Shown here: positions 1 through 9,714 of the stretch, piece by piece | Layout: the number at the start of each line of letters is the position of its first letter | Position numbering within the stretch: the stretch's first letter is position 1 | NCBI GenBank assembly: GCA_016284305.1 | Contig: JAEEON010000005.1 | Location: 22,410 to 86,409 of the forward strand | Direction: 5' to 3' | Source: Bacteroidales bacterium | Lineage (GTDB): Bacteria; Bacteroidota; Bacteroidia; Bacteroidales; F082 | Length of the DNA: 64,000 nucleotides | Program-made: the position numbers and the translations under genes | Notes under the pieces: model-generated | The model's database searches: none | What the model was told of the DNA's origin: nothing | The model's input: only the letters and a program-made list of their open reading frames with translations

Positions 1-1251
1 TATAGCGAGATTCCTGTCTTTGATGATAGCGTTTATATTCAACGTATCGAGGCACTTGCCGCTCAAACCACTATTCCTTTGGTGTTTAATGCCCATGTGA
101 AGCCCTTCATCGAGCTTTATGCCATGCGCCGTCGTGCCCTTACAGGGCGTATGTTGGGCCTCTCTTATGTGTATTTCCCATTGTTCGAGGAGACGCTTGA
201 CAAGTTCAACATGCCCCTCGAACTGAAATATCTTGCCATGATTGAGTCTGCCCTGAACCCTGTGGCGGGTTCCCATGCCGGAGCCAAGGGCCTGTGGCAG
301 TTTATGTATGGTACAGGAAAACAATATGGACTGAAATCCACCTCTCTAGTTGAGGATCGGTTCGACCCCATCAAAGCTACTGAGGCTGCCTGCCTTTACA
401 TGCTCGACCTTTACTATAAATATAAGGACTGGTTCCTCGTGCTGGCTGCCTATAACTCCGGACCGGGTACGGTTAACAAAGCTATCGTTCGTGCAGGTGG
501 CGTCATGGACTATTGGGCCATCTGGCCATATCTTCCTCGTGAAACCCAAGGCTATGTGCCCGCTTTCATCGCAGTCAATTACGTCATCAACTATGCCACT
601 GAACATAACATCTATCCCATTAACCCGGGTCTCCTCATGACAGGAACCGATACCGTCACGGTTCACGATTTCCTCACGTTCAATCAACTGCATGAGACTA
701 TCGGCGTGAGCATGAGAGACCTTCGATTCTTTAATCCGCAATATACAAAAGAGGTCATTCCTGCCAATGATTCCACCCCTTACATCCTTCGCCTGCCTGC
801 GGCTTCAGCCCTGAAGTTTGTTGAAAAGGAAGAGGAAATTTATGCTTACAAGACCCAGGAGGTTATAGAGAAAGAAAAAGTGGTTGAGCAGGTGAGAACG
901 GTTAGTGACCGCACTGTTCATACCGTCAAAAGAGGAGAGACCTTGGCTTCCATTGCCCGTAAATATCACGTCTCTGTGAAAAATTTGAAGAGTTGGAATA
1001 AATTGCGCAAGGACAGCATCCAGGTTGGCCAAAAACTCACCATTTACTCCTCCGGAGGGCCTATGGCAAGCTCTTCTACCAACTCGAAAGCCGTTGGTTC
1101 AAGTTCGCCCAAGTACCATACTGTCAAAGCAGGGGAGACCTTGGCTTCCATCGCAAAGAAATACAACACTTCAATCTCAAATCTGAAGAAATGGAACAAC
1201 CTTAAATCAGATAAGATTCGCGTTAAGCAAAAACTTCGTGTTTCGAAATAA
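1..1251 (+). CDS. Membrane-bound lytic murein transglycosylase, MltD type with two LysM domains (5' partial)
   Basis: The frame is open from base 1, so the true start lies upstream; 416 residues are visible. An SLT (family 1 lytic transglycosylase) domain covers about visible residues 65-190, with the catalytic Glu in MIESALNP (about residue 82) and the typical AAYNSGPG motif. Two C-terminal LysM repeats begin with [19 protein letters not shown] and [19 protein letters not shown] and bind the glycan strand. The family cleaves peptidoglycan glycan chains, forming 1,6-anhydroMurNAc, in the periplasm during wall remodelling. It is followed after 29 bases by the DUF4837 gene on the same strand, probably in the same transcript. 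The domain calls are secure; the N-terminal anchor is not visible. Confidence 0.9.
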   Translation, partial: YSEIPVFDDSVYIQRIEALAAQTTIPLVFNAHVKPFIELYAMRRRALTGRMLGLSYVYFPLFEETLDKFNMPLELKYLAMIESALNPVAGSHAGAKGLWQFMYGTGKQYGLKSTSLVEDRFDPIKATEAACLYMLDLYYKYKDWFLVLAAYNSGPGTVNKAIVRAGGVMDYWAIWPYLPRETQGYVPAFIAVNYVINYATEHNIYPINPGLLMTGTDTVTVHDFLTFNQLHETIGVSMRDLRFFNPQYTKEVIPANDSTPYILRLPAASALKFVEKEEEIYAYKTQEVIEKEKVVEQVRTVSDRTVHTVKRGETLASIARKYHVSVKNLKSWNKLRKDSIQVGQKLTIYSSGGPMASSSTNSKAVGSSSPKYHTVKAGETLASIAKKYNTSISNLKKWNNLKSDKIRVKQKLRVSK

Positions 1252-1280
1252 ATATTTGTAAATCAATAAAATAACATGAA

Positions 1281-2288
1281 ATGAAACAGTTGAATATCTT
1301 GATCGTCGGCCTGGTTGGCTTCATGATGATGGCCATGTCCTCATGTGGCGATGGCAATAAGATTGGCAAAAAAGACAGGTCTGCAGGGGCTACCTCTGAG
1401 ATCATGGTGGTGACCCAAAACAGCGAACAATGGGATGGAATGATCGGTGACAGCATCCGAGAGTTCTTCCTCCAACCTCAATATGGACTTCCCCAACCCG
1501 AAGCCATTAGCAAACTCACTCATATCAATGTGAATGGGTTCTCTGACATGTTCAAGAAACACAAATGCATCTTGATTGTCGAGATCGATCCGAACGTTGA
1601 AAAGACTGTCATTGAGACGGGTGAAGATCTGTGGGCAGCCCCTCAAAGAGTTTATAAGATCATTGCCCCTGATCGCAGCTCTTGGTGCCAGTCGTTCAAT
1701 GAACACAAGGAAGCGCTCAAGGTGATGTACGACAAGGTGGAACGTGAACGTATCATGTCGGTGCTGCGTCCCTCTACCAATGAGAAGATCATGCAGCGCA
1801 TCCAAGAGAAGATGGGCTTCAGCATGACTGTCCCTTCAGGTTTCTTCATCGCCAAAGATGAGCCTGATTTCATGTGGATTCGTAAGGAACTTCCTAAGAA
1901 CAGCTTTGGCATCTTTATCTATAGCACGCCGTATAAAGACACCCTTCAGCTTGAGTTGCCCAGCCTCATTTCGGTTCGCGACCGAATGTTGCAACAATAT
2001 GTGCCTGGTCCCGCCGATGGTTCGTTCATGACTACAGAGAAGGAGTTTGTACCTCCCATGGTCAACTACATCTCAACTTTCCCTACTGGCTTTGCTGCTG
2101 AGATACGTGGCATGTGGTGTCTGGTGGGCGACTACATGGCTGGCCCCTTCGTCTCGTATTCCTTCCCCGATGAGAACACGGGTAACCTGGTGACCGTCGA
2201 AGGATATGTCTATTACCCGAATCACGACAAACGCGACGACCTTTTGCAGTTGCAATCCATTCTCTATACCGTCGATTTTCCCCAATAA
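1281..2288 (+). CDS. DUF4837 family lipoprotein
   Basis: A 335-residue exported protein. Residues 1-22 form a lipoprotein signal ending in SSC, so Cys22 is the likely lipidated residue. The rest resembles DUF4837, a Bacteroidetes family found as a lipoprotein with no known function; the opening EIMVVTQNSEQWDGMIGD and the repeated aromatic and Gly-rich segments near the C-terminus are typical. It lies between a lytic transglycosylase and an HsdR_N-like protein with short gaps, so an envelope role is possible but not shown. The start follows an A-rich leader and gives a complete signal peptide. Confidence 0.75.
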   Translation: MKQLNILIVGLVGFMMMAMSSCGDGNKIGKKDRSAGATSEIMVVTQNSEQWDGMIGDSIREFFLQPQYGLPQPEAISKLTHINVNGFSDMFKKHKCILIVEIDPNVEKTVIETGEDLWAAPQRVYKIIAPDRSSWCQSFNEHKEALKVMYDKVERERIMSVLRPSTNEKIMQRIQEKMGFSMTVPSGFFIAKDEPDFMWIRKELPKNSFGIFIYSTPYKDTLQLELPSLISVRDRMLQQYVPGPADGSFMTTEKEFVPPMVNYISTFPTGFAAEIRGMWCLVGDYMAGPFVSYSFPDENTGNLVTVEGYVYYPNHDKRDDLLQLQSILYTVDFPQ

Positions 2289-2300
2289 ACCTCAGGTGTC

Positions 2301-2759
2301 ATGCCGAACCTGACCTGGTTTAAGACCCAAGTCCAAGGGGACAAGACCTTCGTCTTCGATCCCTTGCGCAAAATCTATTGCCGTCTGACTCCTGAGGAGG
2401 AAGTAAGGCAGAAAGCACTTTACCTCTTGGTGGAACATCTCAACGTTCCCGCTGGTCTCGTGGCCGTGGAGTATTCCATCAAGGTCAATGGCCTTGATAA
2501 GCGCTGTGATGCGGTCGTTTTCGGCACCGATGGAACGCCATTGATGATCCTTGAGTGTAAGGCGGAATCCATCAAGCTGTCACAAACCACCTTGGAGCAG
2601 GCAGTGCGTTACTATTCAGCCTTGCGTCCCCGTTTCCTAATGCTTTATAATGGCACTAGTTGCTATTGTTTTCGCTCTGAAAACGCCTGTTTGACCGCTC
2701 TAAACCATATCCCGACCTATCAGGAGATGAGCGAAAAAACGACCGCCGGCCACGAATGA
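2301..2759 (+). CDS. HsdR_N-like (type I restriction enzyme R-subunit N-terminal) nuclease-fold protein
   Basis: A 152-residue protein consisting almost only of the domain found at the N-terminus of type I restriction R subunits (HSDR_N_2). Visible PD-(D/E)xK features are EYSIKVNGLDKRCDAVVF followed by PLMILECKAE, giving the D...ExK core, and a later FLMLYNGTSCYCF strand. Stand-alone copies are common in Bacteroidetes next to housekeeping genes and are not evidence of a restriction system; no HsdM, HsdS or helicase part is nearby. It starts 12 bases after the DUF4837 gene and ends facing nrdJ. A DNA end-processing role is inference only. Confidence 0.75.
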   Translation: MPNLTWFKTQVQGDKTFVFDPLRKIYCRLTPEEEVRQKALYLLVEHLNVPAGLVAVEYSIKVNGLDKRCDAVVFGTDGTPLMILECKAESIKLSQTTLEQAVRYYSALRPRFLMLYNGTSCYCFRSENACLTALNHIPTYQEMSEKTTAGHE

Positions 2760-2817
2760 CCGACGGTCCACCATTATGAAGATAAAAAAAACAACTGTTT
2801 CTACAGTTTGCTATGGA

Positions 2818-5562
2818 TCATCCACACTTGGAATGACCACATTGGGTGCATAGCATACACCCGTCTTGGTAAATGATCGAGTTCTGACCGCAAACAGGAC
2901 AAACTTTGCCTACGATCTTCATCCCGTCGGGAACGTATTTCTTCAAAGCCCTAACGATGCCGTTCTTCCAAGTGTTGATGTTCTCTTCCTCGACGGTCAG
3001 GTTTTGGATCAGTTCAATGACATAGTTGATGGGCATGCCGTGTCTCAAGATGCCCGAGATTAGTTTGGCGTAGTTCCAGTATTCCTTGTTGAACATGCGT
3101 GACAATCCCTGGATGGTAACGGGATAGCCGCCTTTGTCGAGGTACTGGAAGTCGTATCGAGAGGCCTCTCCTTTGTTCTTTTCTTTGATGATAAGGCCTT
3201 TCTCTACGAAAGGAGGAAGGAAAATTTCGTCAGCGTTGCCGATGAAGATTTCATAGGGTTTGTCATGAAGCTTGCCCACGAAAGCGATCCACTTCTCGTA
3301 GTTGTTTTGGAAGCGCACTACGTCGCACTCCAGCTCTTTGGGACGTTGTGGCGCAGAACTCATCTTGATATCACTCGGACGCTCCGTGTCTTCTGTCTTC
3401 TGTTTTCTGTCTTCTGCCTTCTTTTCTTCTTTCTTTTCTTCTTTTGCCACCAACACTCCGTCACGTGATCCATCACGATAAATGGTCATGCCTTTGCAAC
3501 CACTCTCCCAGGCGGTCATGTAGATTTGACTCACCAACTCCTCGGTGGTTTCCTTAGGCACGTTGACGGTGACGCTAATGGAATGATCGACCCACTTCTG
3601 CATGCTGCCCTGCATCTTCACCTTGTTCACCCAGTCGATGTCGTTGGCCGTAGCTTTATAATACGGTGACTTGGCAATAATCTCTTGCAGCTTCTCATCG
3701 TCGTATTGGGTCACCTCATCGACGTTATACCCGTTGACTTCAAGCCAAGTGAGGAACTTGTGATGGAATACGTTGTATTCCTCGAAGGCATTACCCACGC
3801 TGTCGATGAAGGTGGGCTTGGTATCTTTGTCGTTGGCGTTGACCTTGCGGCGACGTTTGTAGGCGACCATGAACACAGGTTCGATGCCTGAAGTGGTCTG
3901 GGTGCAAATGCTCACTGTTCCAGTAGGGGCAATAGTCAGCATGGCGATGTTGCGACGGCCAACACGGCACATCCGTTGATAGAGATCTTCGTCCAAGGCG
4001 CGCAGACGTTTGATGAAGGGGTTGTTCTCTTCGCGTTTGGCATCGTACATTGGGAACTTGCCACGTTCTTCGGCCAAGTTAACCGATGAGCGGTAGGCAT
4101 TGTATGCAAGGAGTTTTTGGATCTCGGTGGAGAAAGCAATGGCTTCGTCGGTGCCGTAACGTTTTCCCAAAGCGGCTAGCATGTCGCCTTCAGCGGTGAT
4201 GCCGATACCTGTTCGACGGCCCAACAAGCATTTCTCGCGGATATTCTTCCAAAGATTCAGCTCGATGCGTTTCACTTCCAAGTCTTCCGGGTCAGAGTTG
4301 ATCTTGTCGAGGATGGCGTCGATCTTCTCAATCTCGAGATCGATGATGTCATCCATCATACGTTGGGCGATGGCCACATGTTTCGAGAACTTTTGGTGGT
4401 TGAAGCGTGCCTCAGTGGTGAAGGGCTTGTCAACGTAACTGTATAAATTGATGGCGATTAGTCGGCAACTGTCGTAAGCGCACAACGGAATCTCACCACA
4501 AGGATTGGTGCTCAAAGTCTTGAAGCCGAGGTCGGCATAGCAGTCCGGAATCGACTCGCGGATAATAGTGTCCCAGAACATCACACCCGGTTCTGCCGAC
4601 TTCCAGGCGTTGTGGATGATTTTGTTCCACAGGGCGCGGGCATCTACCTCCTTGGTGTATTTCGGGGTGGGGGAGTCGATGGGATATTGCTGGATGAAAG
4701 GCTTGTTATCCTTTACGCATTGCATGAACTCGTCAGAGAGCCGTACTGAGATGTTGGCGTTGGTGATCTTGCCTTGGGTCATTTTGGCATCGATGAAAGC
4801 CTCTGAGTCGGGGTGTTTGATGCTGATGGTCATCATCAAAGCTCCTCGGCGACCGTCTTGGGCCACCTCTTTGGTCGAGTTGGAGAACCGTTCCATGAAA
4901 GGAACGACACCCGTGGAGGTGAGAGCGCAGTTTTTCACGGGACTGCCCGTCGGACGGATGTGTGACAAGTCATGACCAACACCGCCGCGACGTTTCATCA
5001 GCTGCACCTGCTCTTGGTCGGTCTTCATGATCCCACCGTAAGAGTCGGACTGTCCTTTGTTGCCGATAACGAAGCAGTTCGAGAGCGAGGAAATTTGGAA
5101 GTCATTGCCAATACCCGTCATGGGACTGCCTTGGGGAACGATATATTTGAAGTCCTTCATCACCTCGAAGATCTCCTCCTCGGTCATGGGATTCGGATAA
5201 CGCTTCTCGATACGGGCAATTTCACGAGCGATACGGTGATGCATATCATCGGGAGTCAGCTCATAAATGTTGCCGTCGCTGTCCTTAAGAGCATATTTGT
5301 TGGCCCAAACGTCTGCTGCTAAGGTGTCGCCATGGAAGTATTCCTTGGCAGCCTCCTTGACCTGGTCAAGAGGATAGATTTGAAGCTTCTTCACCACTTG
5401 AACATCCTCTTGGCGCGACAAATCTTTGCTCTCAAAACTCACATTCTGCCGGGCTTCCAAGATCTTGTCGTGTCCGTTCTTAGCCTCTACGCCCTGATTC
5501 TCAAACTCTAACTCGCTGAATAAGGTCTGCTCTTCCACAACAGGCTGACGTTTGTTCTTCAT
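2818..5562 (-). CDS. nrdJ: Adenosylcobalamin-dependent (class II) ribonucleoside-diphosphate reductase
   Basis: A 914-residue enzyme that reduces ribonucleotides to deoxyribonucleotides using a radical made from adenosylcobalamin. Visible family marks are SLSNCFVIG (one redox Cys), STNPCGEIPL (the NxCxE radical site), APTGTVSICTQ in the phosphate-binding region, and a C-terminal Cys-rich tail (CPVCG...CTQCGHSKCG). Between the catalytic barrel and the C-terminal domain lies a Lys/Glu linker (KEEKKEEKKAEDRK) encoded by a purine-rich simple repeat. The PduO-type adenosyltransferase at 43.3 kb could supply the cofactor. No cobalamin riboswitch is recognisable in the 150-base upstream gap, only two inverted repeats. 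Confidence 0.95.
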   Translation of the reverse strand: MKNKRQPVVEEQTLFSELEFENQGVEAKNGHDKILEARQNVSFESKDLSRQEDVQVVKKLQIYPLDQVKEAAKEYFHGDTLAADVWANKYALKDSDGNIYELTPDDMHHRIAREIARIEKRYPNPMTEEEIFEVMKDFKYIVPQGSPMTGIGNDFQISSLSNCFVIGNKGQSDSYGGIMKTDQEQVQLMKRRGGVGHDLSHIRPTGSPVKNCALTSTGVVPFMERFSNSTKEVAQDGRRGALMMTISIKHPDSEAFIDAKMTQGKITNANISVRLSDEFMQCVKDNKPFIQQYPIDSPTPKYTKEVDARALWNKIIHNAWKSAEPGVMFWDTIIRESIPDCYADLGFKTLSTNPCGEIPLCAYDSCRLIAINLYSYVDKPFTTEARFNHQKFSKHVAIAQRMMDDIIDLEIEKIDAILDKINSDPEDLEVKRIELNLWKNIREKCLLGRRTGIGITAEGDMLAALGKRYGTDEAIAFSTEIQKLLAYNAYRSSVNLAEERGKFPMYDAKREENNPFIKRLRALDEDLYQRMCRVGRRNIAMLTIAPTGTVSICTQTTSGIEPVFMVAYKRRRKVNANDKDTKPTFIDSVGNAFEEYNVFHHKFLTWLEVNGYNVDEVTQYDDEKLQEIIAKSPYYKATANDIDWVNKVKMQGSMQKWVDHSISVTVNVPKETTEELVSQIYMTAWESGCKGMTIYRDGSRDGVLVAKEEKKEEKKAEDRKQKTEDTERPSDIKMSSAPQRPKELECDVVRFQNNYEKWIAFVGKLHDKPYEIFIGNADEIFLPPFVEKGLIIKEKNKGEASRYDFQYLDKGGYPVTIQGLSRMFNKEYWNYAKLISGILRHGMPINYVIELIQNLTVEEENINTWKNGIVRALKKYVPDGMKIVGKVCPVCGQNSIIYQDGCMLCTQCGHSKCG
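3386..3455. repeat. Purine/pyrimidine-biased simple repeat inside nrdJ
   Basis: On the minus strand this is a run of GAAGACAGAA-like units. It is read in frame as a charged linker (KKEEKKAEDRKQKTEDTE). Similar AGAAGxCAGAAGACAGAA tracts occur between genes at 28802-28826 and 43304-43325 and, inverted, at 28871-28900, so this looks like one copy of an interspersed repeat tolerated in the coding region. Confidence 0.6.
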
Positions 5563-5624
5563 ATCTCGTTGAAAATTATATATTTAAAACAGGCAAACCA
5601 AGGTTGCCACTCGCTTAAATTGCG

Positions 5625-5641
5625 TTTGCTAAATTAGCAAA
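5625..5641. promoter_or_regulatory. Palindrome upstream of nrdJ
   Basis: TTTGCTAAATTAGCAAA is a perfect 8+1+8 palindrome about 63 bases upstream of the nrdJ start. It does not match the NrdR box. It may be an operator for nrdJ or part of the 3' region of the upstream gene; no -33/-7 pair could be placed confidently. Confidence 0.35.
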
Positions 5642-5686
5642 GAGAAAGCACATTGGGAAGGGAAAAATGCTTTTTCCGCCCTTGTT

Positions 5687-5711
5687 TTTATCAACAATTG
5701 GTGTTGATAAA
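5687..5711 (-). terminator. Inverted repeat directly after the stop of the TolB/BamA-like gene
   Basis: TTTATCAACA and its exact complement are separated by five bases and abut the stop codon of the 5712-8912 gene. The stem is 10 bp. There is no U-run on the minus-strand side, so termination is plausible but not canonical. Confidence 0.4.
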
Positions 5712-8700
5712 TTAGAAGTCCAAACTGAAGGAAAGATAGTATTTCGGCTTCCGATTGATGTGCCCGTCGTCGATGCCCCAAGCCATGTCACCTCGCACAA
5801 AATAGCCAAACAAGGTGGTCCTCAGCCCGAAACCAAAACCACCCACGATGGGCTCCTTCATCTGGGTCACGCTGATATCGAGGTTGCCATCGTGATAATG
5901 TGAAGTATAAAGCGAATTGGAGGGATCATAAGGGTTCCATCCAGTCCAAGCAGTGCCGATGTCACCGAAGGCCACAAGTTGGAAGTTCTTGATGAACTGC
6001 ATATTGATTGGCCGGTCAAGCAAATAACTGAACACGGGGAAACGAAGCTCGCTGTTGAAGACCACAAAGTTGTTACCGTTGCGGATGTTCTGGTCGAAAC
6101 CTCTCATGTTGGTGGCTAAGGTCTGATAGGTATATGGCTGTGTGTAATCAATGGGCGTGCCGTTGTCGAACTTGGCCAAAACCCAATTGTCAACACCACC
6201 CATGTAGTAGATGAGCTTGTTCTGCCCGAAAGAACTACTACCCGCCACACGGTTGGCCCAGATGAAGTTGCGGTGGATGCGGGTATAGTGTCGGTAGTCG
6301 AAGCCTACCACGATGAAGTTCTTGGTCTCCTTGCTGATGGTTTGATAGTATTCAGCAAACAGTTTGCCTCGGCCACCGACATAGATGTTAGTCTGAAGTT
6401 TCTTGGAGTTGTCATACACCAGTTCGCCCCTAACACCACCAAGGTTATCTCTGACAACGCCATCGGCGAGACTGTAGTTGTTGATGGCCAAGCTGACACG
6501 CTTGTCATTACGGAAAATGGCTGTTCCCCTGATGCTCAGGATTTCGCTGAAAGGATAGCTGAGTGTGTAAAAAGCCTCGTGGGTGAAGGTTCGATAATAA
6601 TAGTCATAGGCATTGTCCGTGACATACCGATGCAGGGTTAGGCTCTTGTCAATGCGCTTGCTCAAGTCGCGAAAACGAATCACATACTCGTTGTTAATCA
6701 GTGAGGCGTTCAGTTTAACGCCAAGATCGATTTTGTGGTCCTCCATCAGGTCGGTCATTGCAGCGCCTAGGAACATGTTGAAGCCTGAGTTGAGATAAAT
6801 GGCAGCACCATTGCCAGAGAAAGGCTGGTAGCTGTAGTTCAGGTAGCTGAAGTCGATCTGACTGGTCATCTCGTCGATGAACAACTCCGTATAATAGTTT
6901 TGTGGCTTCAGGATGGTGTCTTGGGCACGAACTACAGGAAGAGCAGGTGGAACCTGCGGGCGTCTCACCACAGTGGAGTCTCCCTCCATCGGAGCCTTTC
7001 TCCGAGCCACCCGATAACTGTTTCTGAAACGGTGTTCGGTGGTTTTATTGGGGATGGTAGTCTCTGTTTTCTTTTGCTTCAAGAGTCGCTGTTGAGCATA
7101 AGGACTCATCTGGCGAAGCTCCTGATCCTGCTCACCACCGGGATAATAGGTGGTGTAAACTTTTTGCCCGTCCCTGTCGGGGATCAGCATGATCAGCTTC
7201 TTCTCCAAGGGGTTGTACGTGTAGTTGATGATGCTCGTTGAATAACTTGTCAACCGACGGTTGGTGCTGAAATAACGATAGTGAACCATGGTATCGACAT
7301 GACTGATCGTACTGTCAAAATGGGCTTCATAAAGGTTGTAGAACCCGCTGGAGTCGTTTAAATAGAATAACTTGTTGCCCATGAACGATTTCGGAAGTAT
7401 GCTACACGAAATCTGTTGTTCAGTAAGGTTATGCACCACCTTACTCTTACTCCCATAGTCGTAAGCATAGAGGTTGAACTGCTTTCGTTGTTCACAAGGC
7501 TCGACCTGTACCTCAAGGGTGTCGCCTACTCGGTTGGAGCTGAAGATGATCTGGCGGTCGTCGGCACTGAAGACTGGAGTGAGGTCGGTGTAAAAGTCGT
7601 TGGTGATTTGTTCCACCATGTTTGAGAATAGATTGTAAACGAAGATGTCGGGTTTTCCATTTCGGGAGGCTGACAATACTATTTTACGATCACGGTGAGC
7701 ATAGGAAAAAGATGTAATCTTTTGAAATTCAAATAAATAAGTCTTTCCTACCTTTTGGGTCCCCATGTCAAGGTTGCAAAGCTGAAGCTTGCCTTTTTCT
7801 TCGACGATGAACGAAAGGATGCTTCCCGTTGGTTGCCATGCCAGCAAGGGGAAAGAGGTGTCAACCCAGGTGTCGGAGCGGTAGCCCGTCTTATATAAGC
7901 GTTCCTTTTTGCCTGTCCTTAGGTCTTCCACCCAAATACCAATCTTGCCCTCGTCGTTGCTTACATAGGCGATGTGTTTTCCATCGGGACTGACTGCAGG
8001 TTCGGTGAAGGTTCGGTATTTGCGGTACTTTAATGGCATTACTTCGGTAGGTAAGTCTTTGATCAATACCTGATAACGATCTTGATAGAATTGGTACCAT
8101 TGCTTGATCAGCTCCTTGTATTTGACCCCAGTTACGTAAAGTAGGGCTTTTTTGACGTTTTGTGAGTTTTCTGCCAAAGAGATAATTTCGTTAAATGCCT
8201 TGGTTCCGTATTTCTCTTCGATGAACCCCCAAAAGGAGTAGCCGGCGATGATGGCATCTTGGTCGCGTAACTGGTTGAGTTTCTTAAAGTCGCCAGAAAG
8301 GATGCCCCGTTGCAACCGGTCTTCCTTGAAGCTGTCCCAATCTTCGGTGATATAGGCGCAGAGTCCGTTTTGGAACCATTCAGGGACATCGTACCGGTAG
8401 GAATTGCGGATCTGTGAACCAATGGAGACCCCATTCATGGCCTGGCTCATCATCAAATGGGCGATGCCTTCCTGGATCTGTTGCTCGAAATCCATGTAGT
8501 TGCCATTGAAATAAAGGAACACCTTCGATCCAATGATCTTGGTGACACCGCCGGTATTGCCAGACTCATCTTCGTCGTTGTTGAGGTTGCTTTGCTTCAG
8601 GTCGCCCAAACTGTTGAACACCAAGAACTGCACTTTGCTCCCGAAATGGTGCCCAAACTTGCTTTCCATGCGTGGGATCTCTTTCTTGGCATATTGCATC

Positions 8701-8912
8701 ACGTAGTTGGCCAAGTCGTCACCTCCTTGGTAATAATAGACATCGAAGCTATCATATCGGTAGTAAGACCAATGAAAGTCCTTCCATTGCACACGGTTCT
8801 TGCCGAACTCCATGCTCATGCCATTGTAAAACTGGGCGTGGGACAACGAAACGACACCTGTCAGCAGGACCAACAGCAGCAGACGTAGGCATCGCATCGT
8901 TCTCGATATCAT
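5712..8912 (-). CDS. TolB-like beta-propeller plus BamA-like surface-antigen barrel protein
   Basis: A 1066-residue exported protein with a Sec signal peptide (about residues 1-26). The first third resembles a peptidase MA-like domain (HLMM rather than a full HExxH). The middle, about residues 300-480, holds WD40-like TolB/PD40 repeats (for example AVSPDGKHIAYVSNDEG and FSADDRQIIFSSNR). The last third is rich in alternating aromatic strands and ends in YYLSFSLDF, like the Bac_surface_Ag (BamA/TamA) barrel with a terminal Phe. This architecture is a conserved Bacteroidetes outer-membrane protein often annotated TolB; its function is unknown. It has its own promoter in the divergent region shared with the MBL gene. 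Confidence 0.75.
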   Translation of the reverse strand: MISRTMRCLRLLLLVLLTGVVSLSHAQFYNGMSMEFGKNRVQWKDFHWSYYRYDSFDVYYYQGGDDLANYVMQYAKKEIPRMESKFGHHFGSKVQFLVFNSLGDLKQSNLNNDEDESGNTGGVTKIIGSKVFLYFNGNYMDFEQQIQEGIAHLMMSQAMNGVSIGSQIRNSYRYDVPEWFQNGLCAYITEDWDSFKEDRLQRGILSGDFKKLNQLRDQDAIIAGYSFWGFIEEKYGTKAFNEIISLAENSQNVKKALLYVTGVKYKELIKQWYQFYQDRYQVLIKDLPTEVMPLKYRKYRTFTEPAVSPDGKHIAYVSNDEGKIGIWVEDLRTGKKERLYKTGYRSDTWVDTSFPLLAWQPTGSILSFIVEEKGKLQLCNLDMGTQKVGKTYLFEFQKITSFSYAHRDRKIVLSASRNGKPDIFVYNLFSNMVEQITNDFYTDLTPVFSADDRQIIFSSNRVGDTLEVQVEPCEQRKQFNLYAYDYGSKSKVVHNLTEQQISCSILPKSFMGNKLFYLNDSSGFYNLYEAHFDSTISHVDTMVHYRYFSTNRRLTSYSTSIINYTYNPLEKKLIMLIPDRDGQKVYTTYYPGGEQDQELRQMSPYAQQRLLKQKKTETTIPNKTTEHRFRNSYRVARRKAPMEGDSTVVRRPQVPPALPVVRAQDTILKPQNYYTELFIDEMTSQIDFSYLNYSYQPFSGNGAAIYLNSGFNMFLGAAMTDLMEDHKIDLGVKLNASLINNEYVIRFRDLSKRIDKSLTLHRYVTDNAYDYYYRTFTHEAFYTLSYPFSEILSIRGTAIFRNDKRVSLAINNYSLADGVVRDNLGGVRGELVYDNSKKLQTNIYVGGRGKLFAEYYQTISKETKNFIVVGFDYRHYTRIHRNFIWANRVAGSSSFGQNKLIYYMGGVDNWVLAKFDNGTPIDYTQPYTYQTLATNMRGFDQNIRNGNNFVVFNSELRFPVFSYLLDRPINMQFIKNFQLVAFGDIGTAWTGWNPYDPSNSLYTSHYHDGNLDISVTQMKEPIVGGFGFGLRTTLFGYFVRGDMAWGIDDGHINRKPKYYLSFSLDF

Positions 8913-8933
8913 TTTTTCTCCGAATTAAGCGCA

Positions 8934-8966
8934 CAAAGATAGGGAATTATCGCTATTTTTGCCCAA
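8934..8966 (-). promoter_or_regulatory. Promoter of the TolB/BamA-like gene
   Basis: On the minus strand the -7 box TATCTTTG lies at 8941-8934 and a TTG -33 box at 8966-8964, spaced 22 bases, just before the 8912 start. It matches the Bacteroidetes TAnnTTTG consensus. Confidence 0.6.
8954..8961 (+). promoter_or_regulatory. -7 box for the MBL hydrolase gene
   Basis: TATTTTTG fits TAnnTTTG and is 38 bases upstream of the MBL start. It overlaps the divergent promoter on the other strand, so the two genes may compete for polymerase. Confidence 0.5.
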
Positions 8967-8999
8967 CAATTCAACAAATAAACCTTTCATCATTGTATC

Positions 9000-9644
9000 A
9001 TGCTCAAGATCGAATCGTTCGTTTTCAATCCGTTTTCTGAGAATACCTATATTATTTATGATGACACTCGCGAGTGCGTTATCATCGACCCCGGTTGCTC
9101 CACCCCAGGAGAAGAGGATCAACTCTTTGGCTTCATCGACAGCCATCAGCTGAAGCCTATCCTGGCCATCAATACTCATGGCCATGTGGATCATACGGTG
9201 GGCAACAAGGCGGTCAAGCAACGTTATGGCATCAAGGTGGCCGCCCACGCCGATATCCAGAAGGATCTCATTCGTTCCAGACGCCAGGCTCCTTATTTTG
9301 GGATGATTTGGAAGAACGAGGATGAAATGCCAGATGTTTTCTTAGAAGATGACGAGGTGATTCATGTGGGCAACAGTACTTTGGAGGTTCTATGCACGCC
9401 GGGTCATGCCCAGGGTAGCATCAGCCTCTATGCCGTCATGGAAGGATGGGTGTTCACGGGTGATGCGCTCTTCTGTCGCAGCATCGGGCGCACCGACTTC
9501 ACCGGAGGCGATTACGAGACCTTGTGCGAAAGCATTCGTTCGCGGTTGTTCACCTTGCCCGATGATACCACGGTGTTCTCGGGGCATGGCGAGTGCACCA
9601 CCATTGGCGACGAAAAGGATTTTAATTATTATGTGGCAATGTGA
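9000..9644 (+). CDS. MBL-fold metallo-hydrolase, glyoxalase II-like
   Basis: A 214-residue metallo-beta-lactamase-fold hydrolase of the YcbL/glyoxalase II-like group. The metal-binding motif THGHVDH (residues 59-65) is intact, with further ligands in CTPGHAQGS, FTGDALFCRSIGR and the C-terminal SGHGECTTIGDEK. The family binds two metal ions and hydrolyses thioesters or similar bonds in the cytoplasm; there is no signal peptide. The short length, without the long C-terminal domain of true GloB, argues for the small type II-like group. It is divergent from the TolB/BamA-like gene and precedes rocD, which has its own promoter. Confidence 0.85.
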   Translation: MLKIESFVFNPFSENTYIIYDDTRECVIIDPGCSTPGEEDQLFGFIDSHQLKPILAINTHGHVDHTVGNKAVKQRYGIKVAAHADIQKDLIRSRRQAPYFGMIWKNEDEMPDVFLEDDEVIHVGNSTLEVLCTPGHAQGSISLYAVMEGWVFTGDALFCRSIGRTDFTGGDYETLCESIRSRLFTLPDDTTVFSGHGECTTIGDEKDFNYYVAM

Positions 9645-9662
9645 TTTCAATGAAACTTTTCT

Positions 9663-9670
9663 TATCTTTG
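9663..9670 (+). promoter_or_regulatory. -7 box of the ornithine aminotransferase gene
   Basis: TATCTTTG is a perfect TAnnTTTG box 45 bases upstream of the rocD ATG. No clear -33 TTTG was found at the usual distance. Confidence 0.55.
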
Positions 9671-9714
9671 CCGCTCAAATATGGAATCAACAAATCTTTA
9701 AATCTTAAATCGAT

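Noticed and set aside
2301..2759. Type I restriction-modification system
   Set aside because: Only the small HsdR_N-like domain is present; no helicase, methylase or specificity subunit is nearby.
5563..5711. Cobalamin riboswitch before nrdJ
   Set aside because: The gap is too short and lacks a B12-box-like conserved core; only simple palindromes are present.
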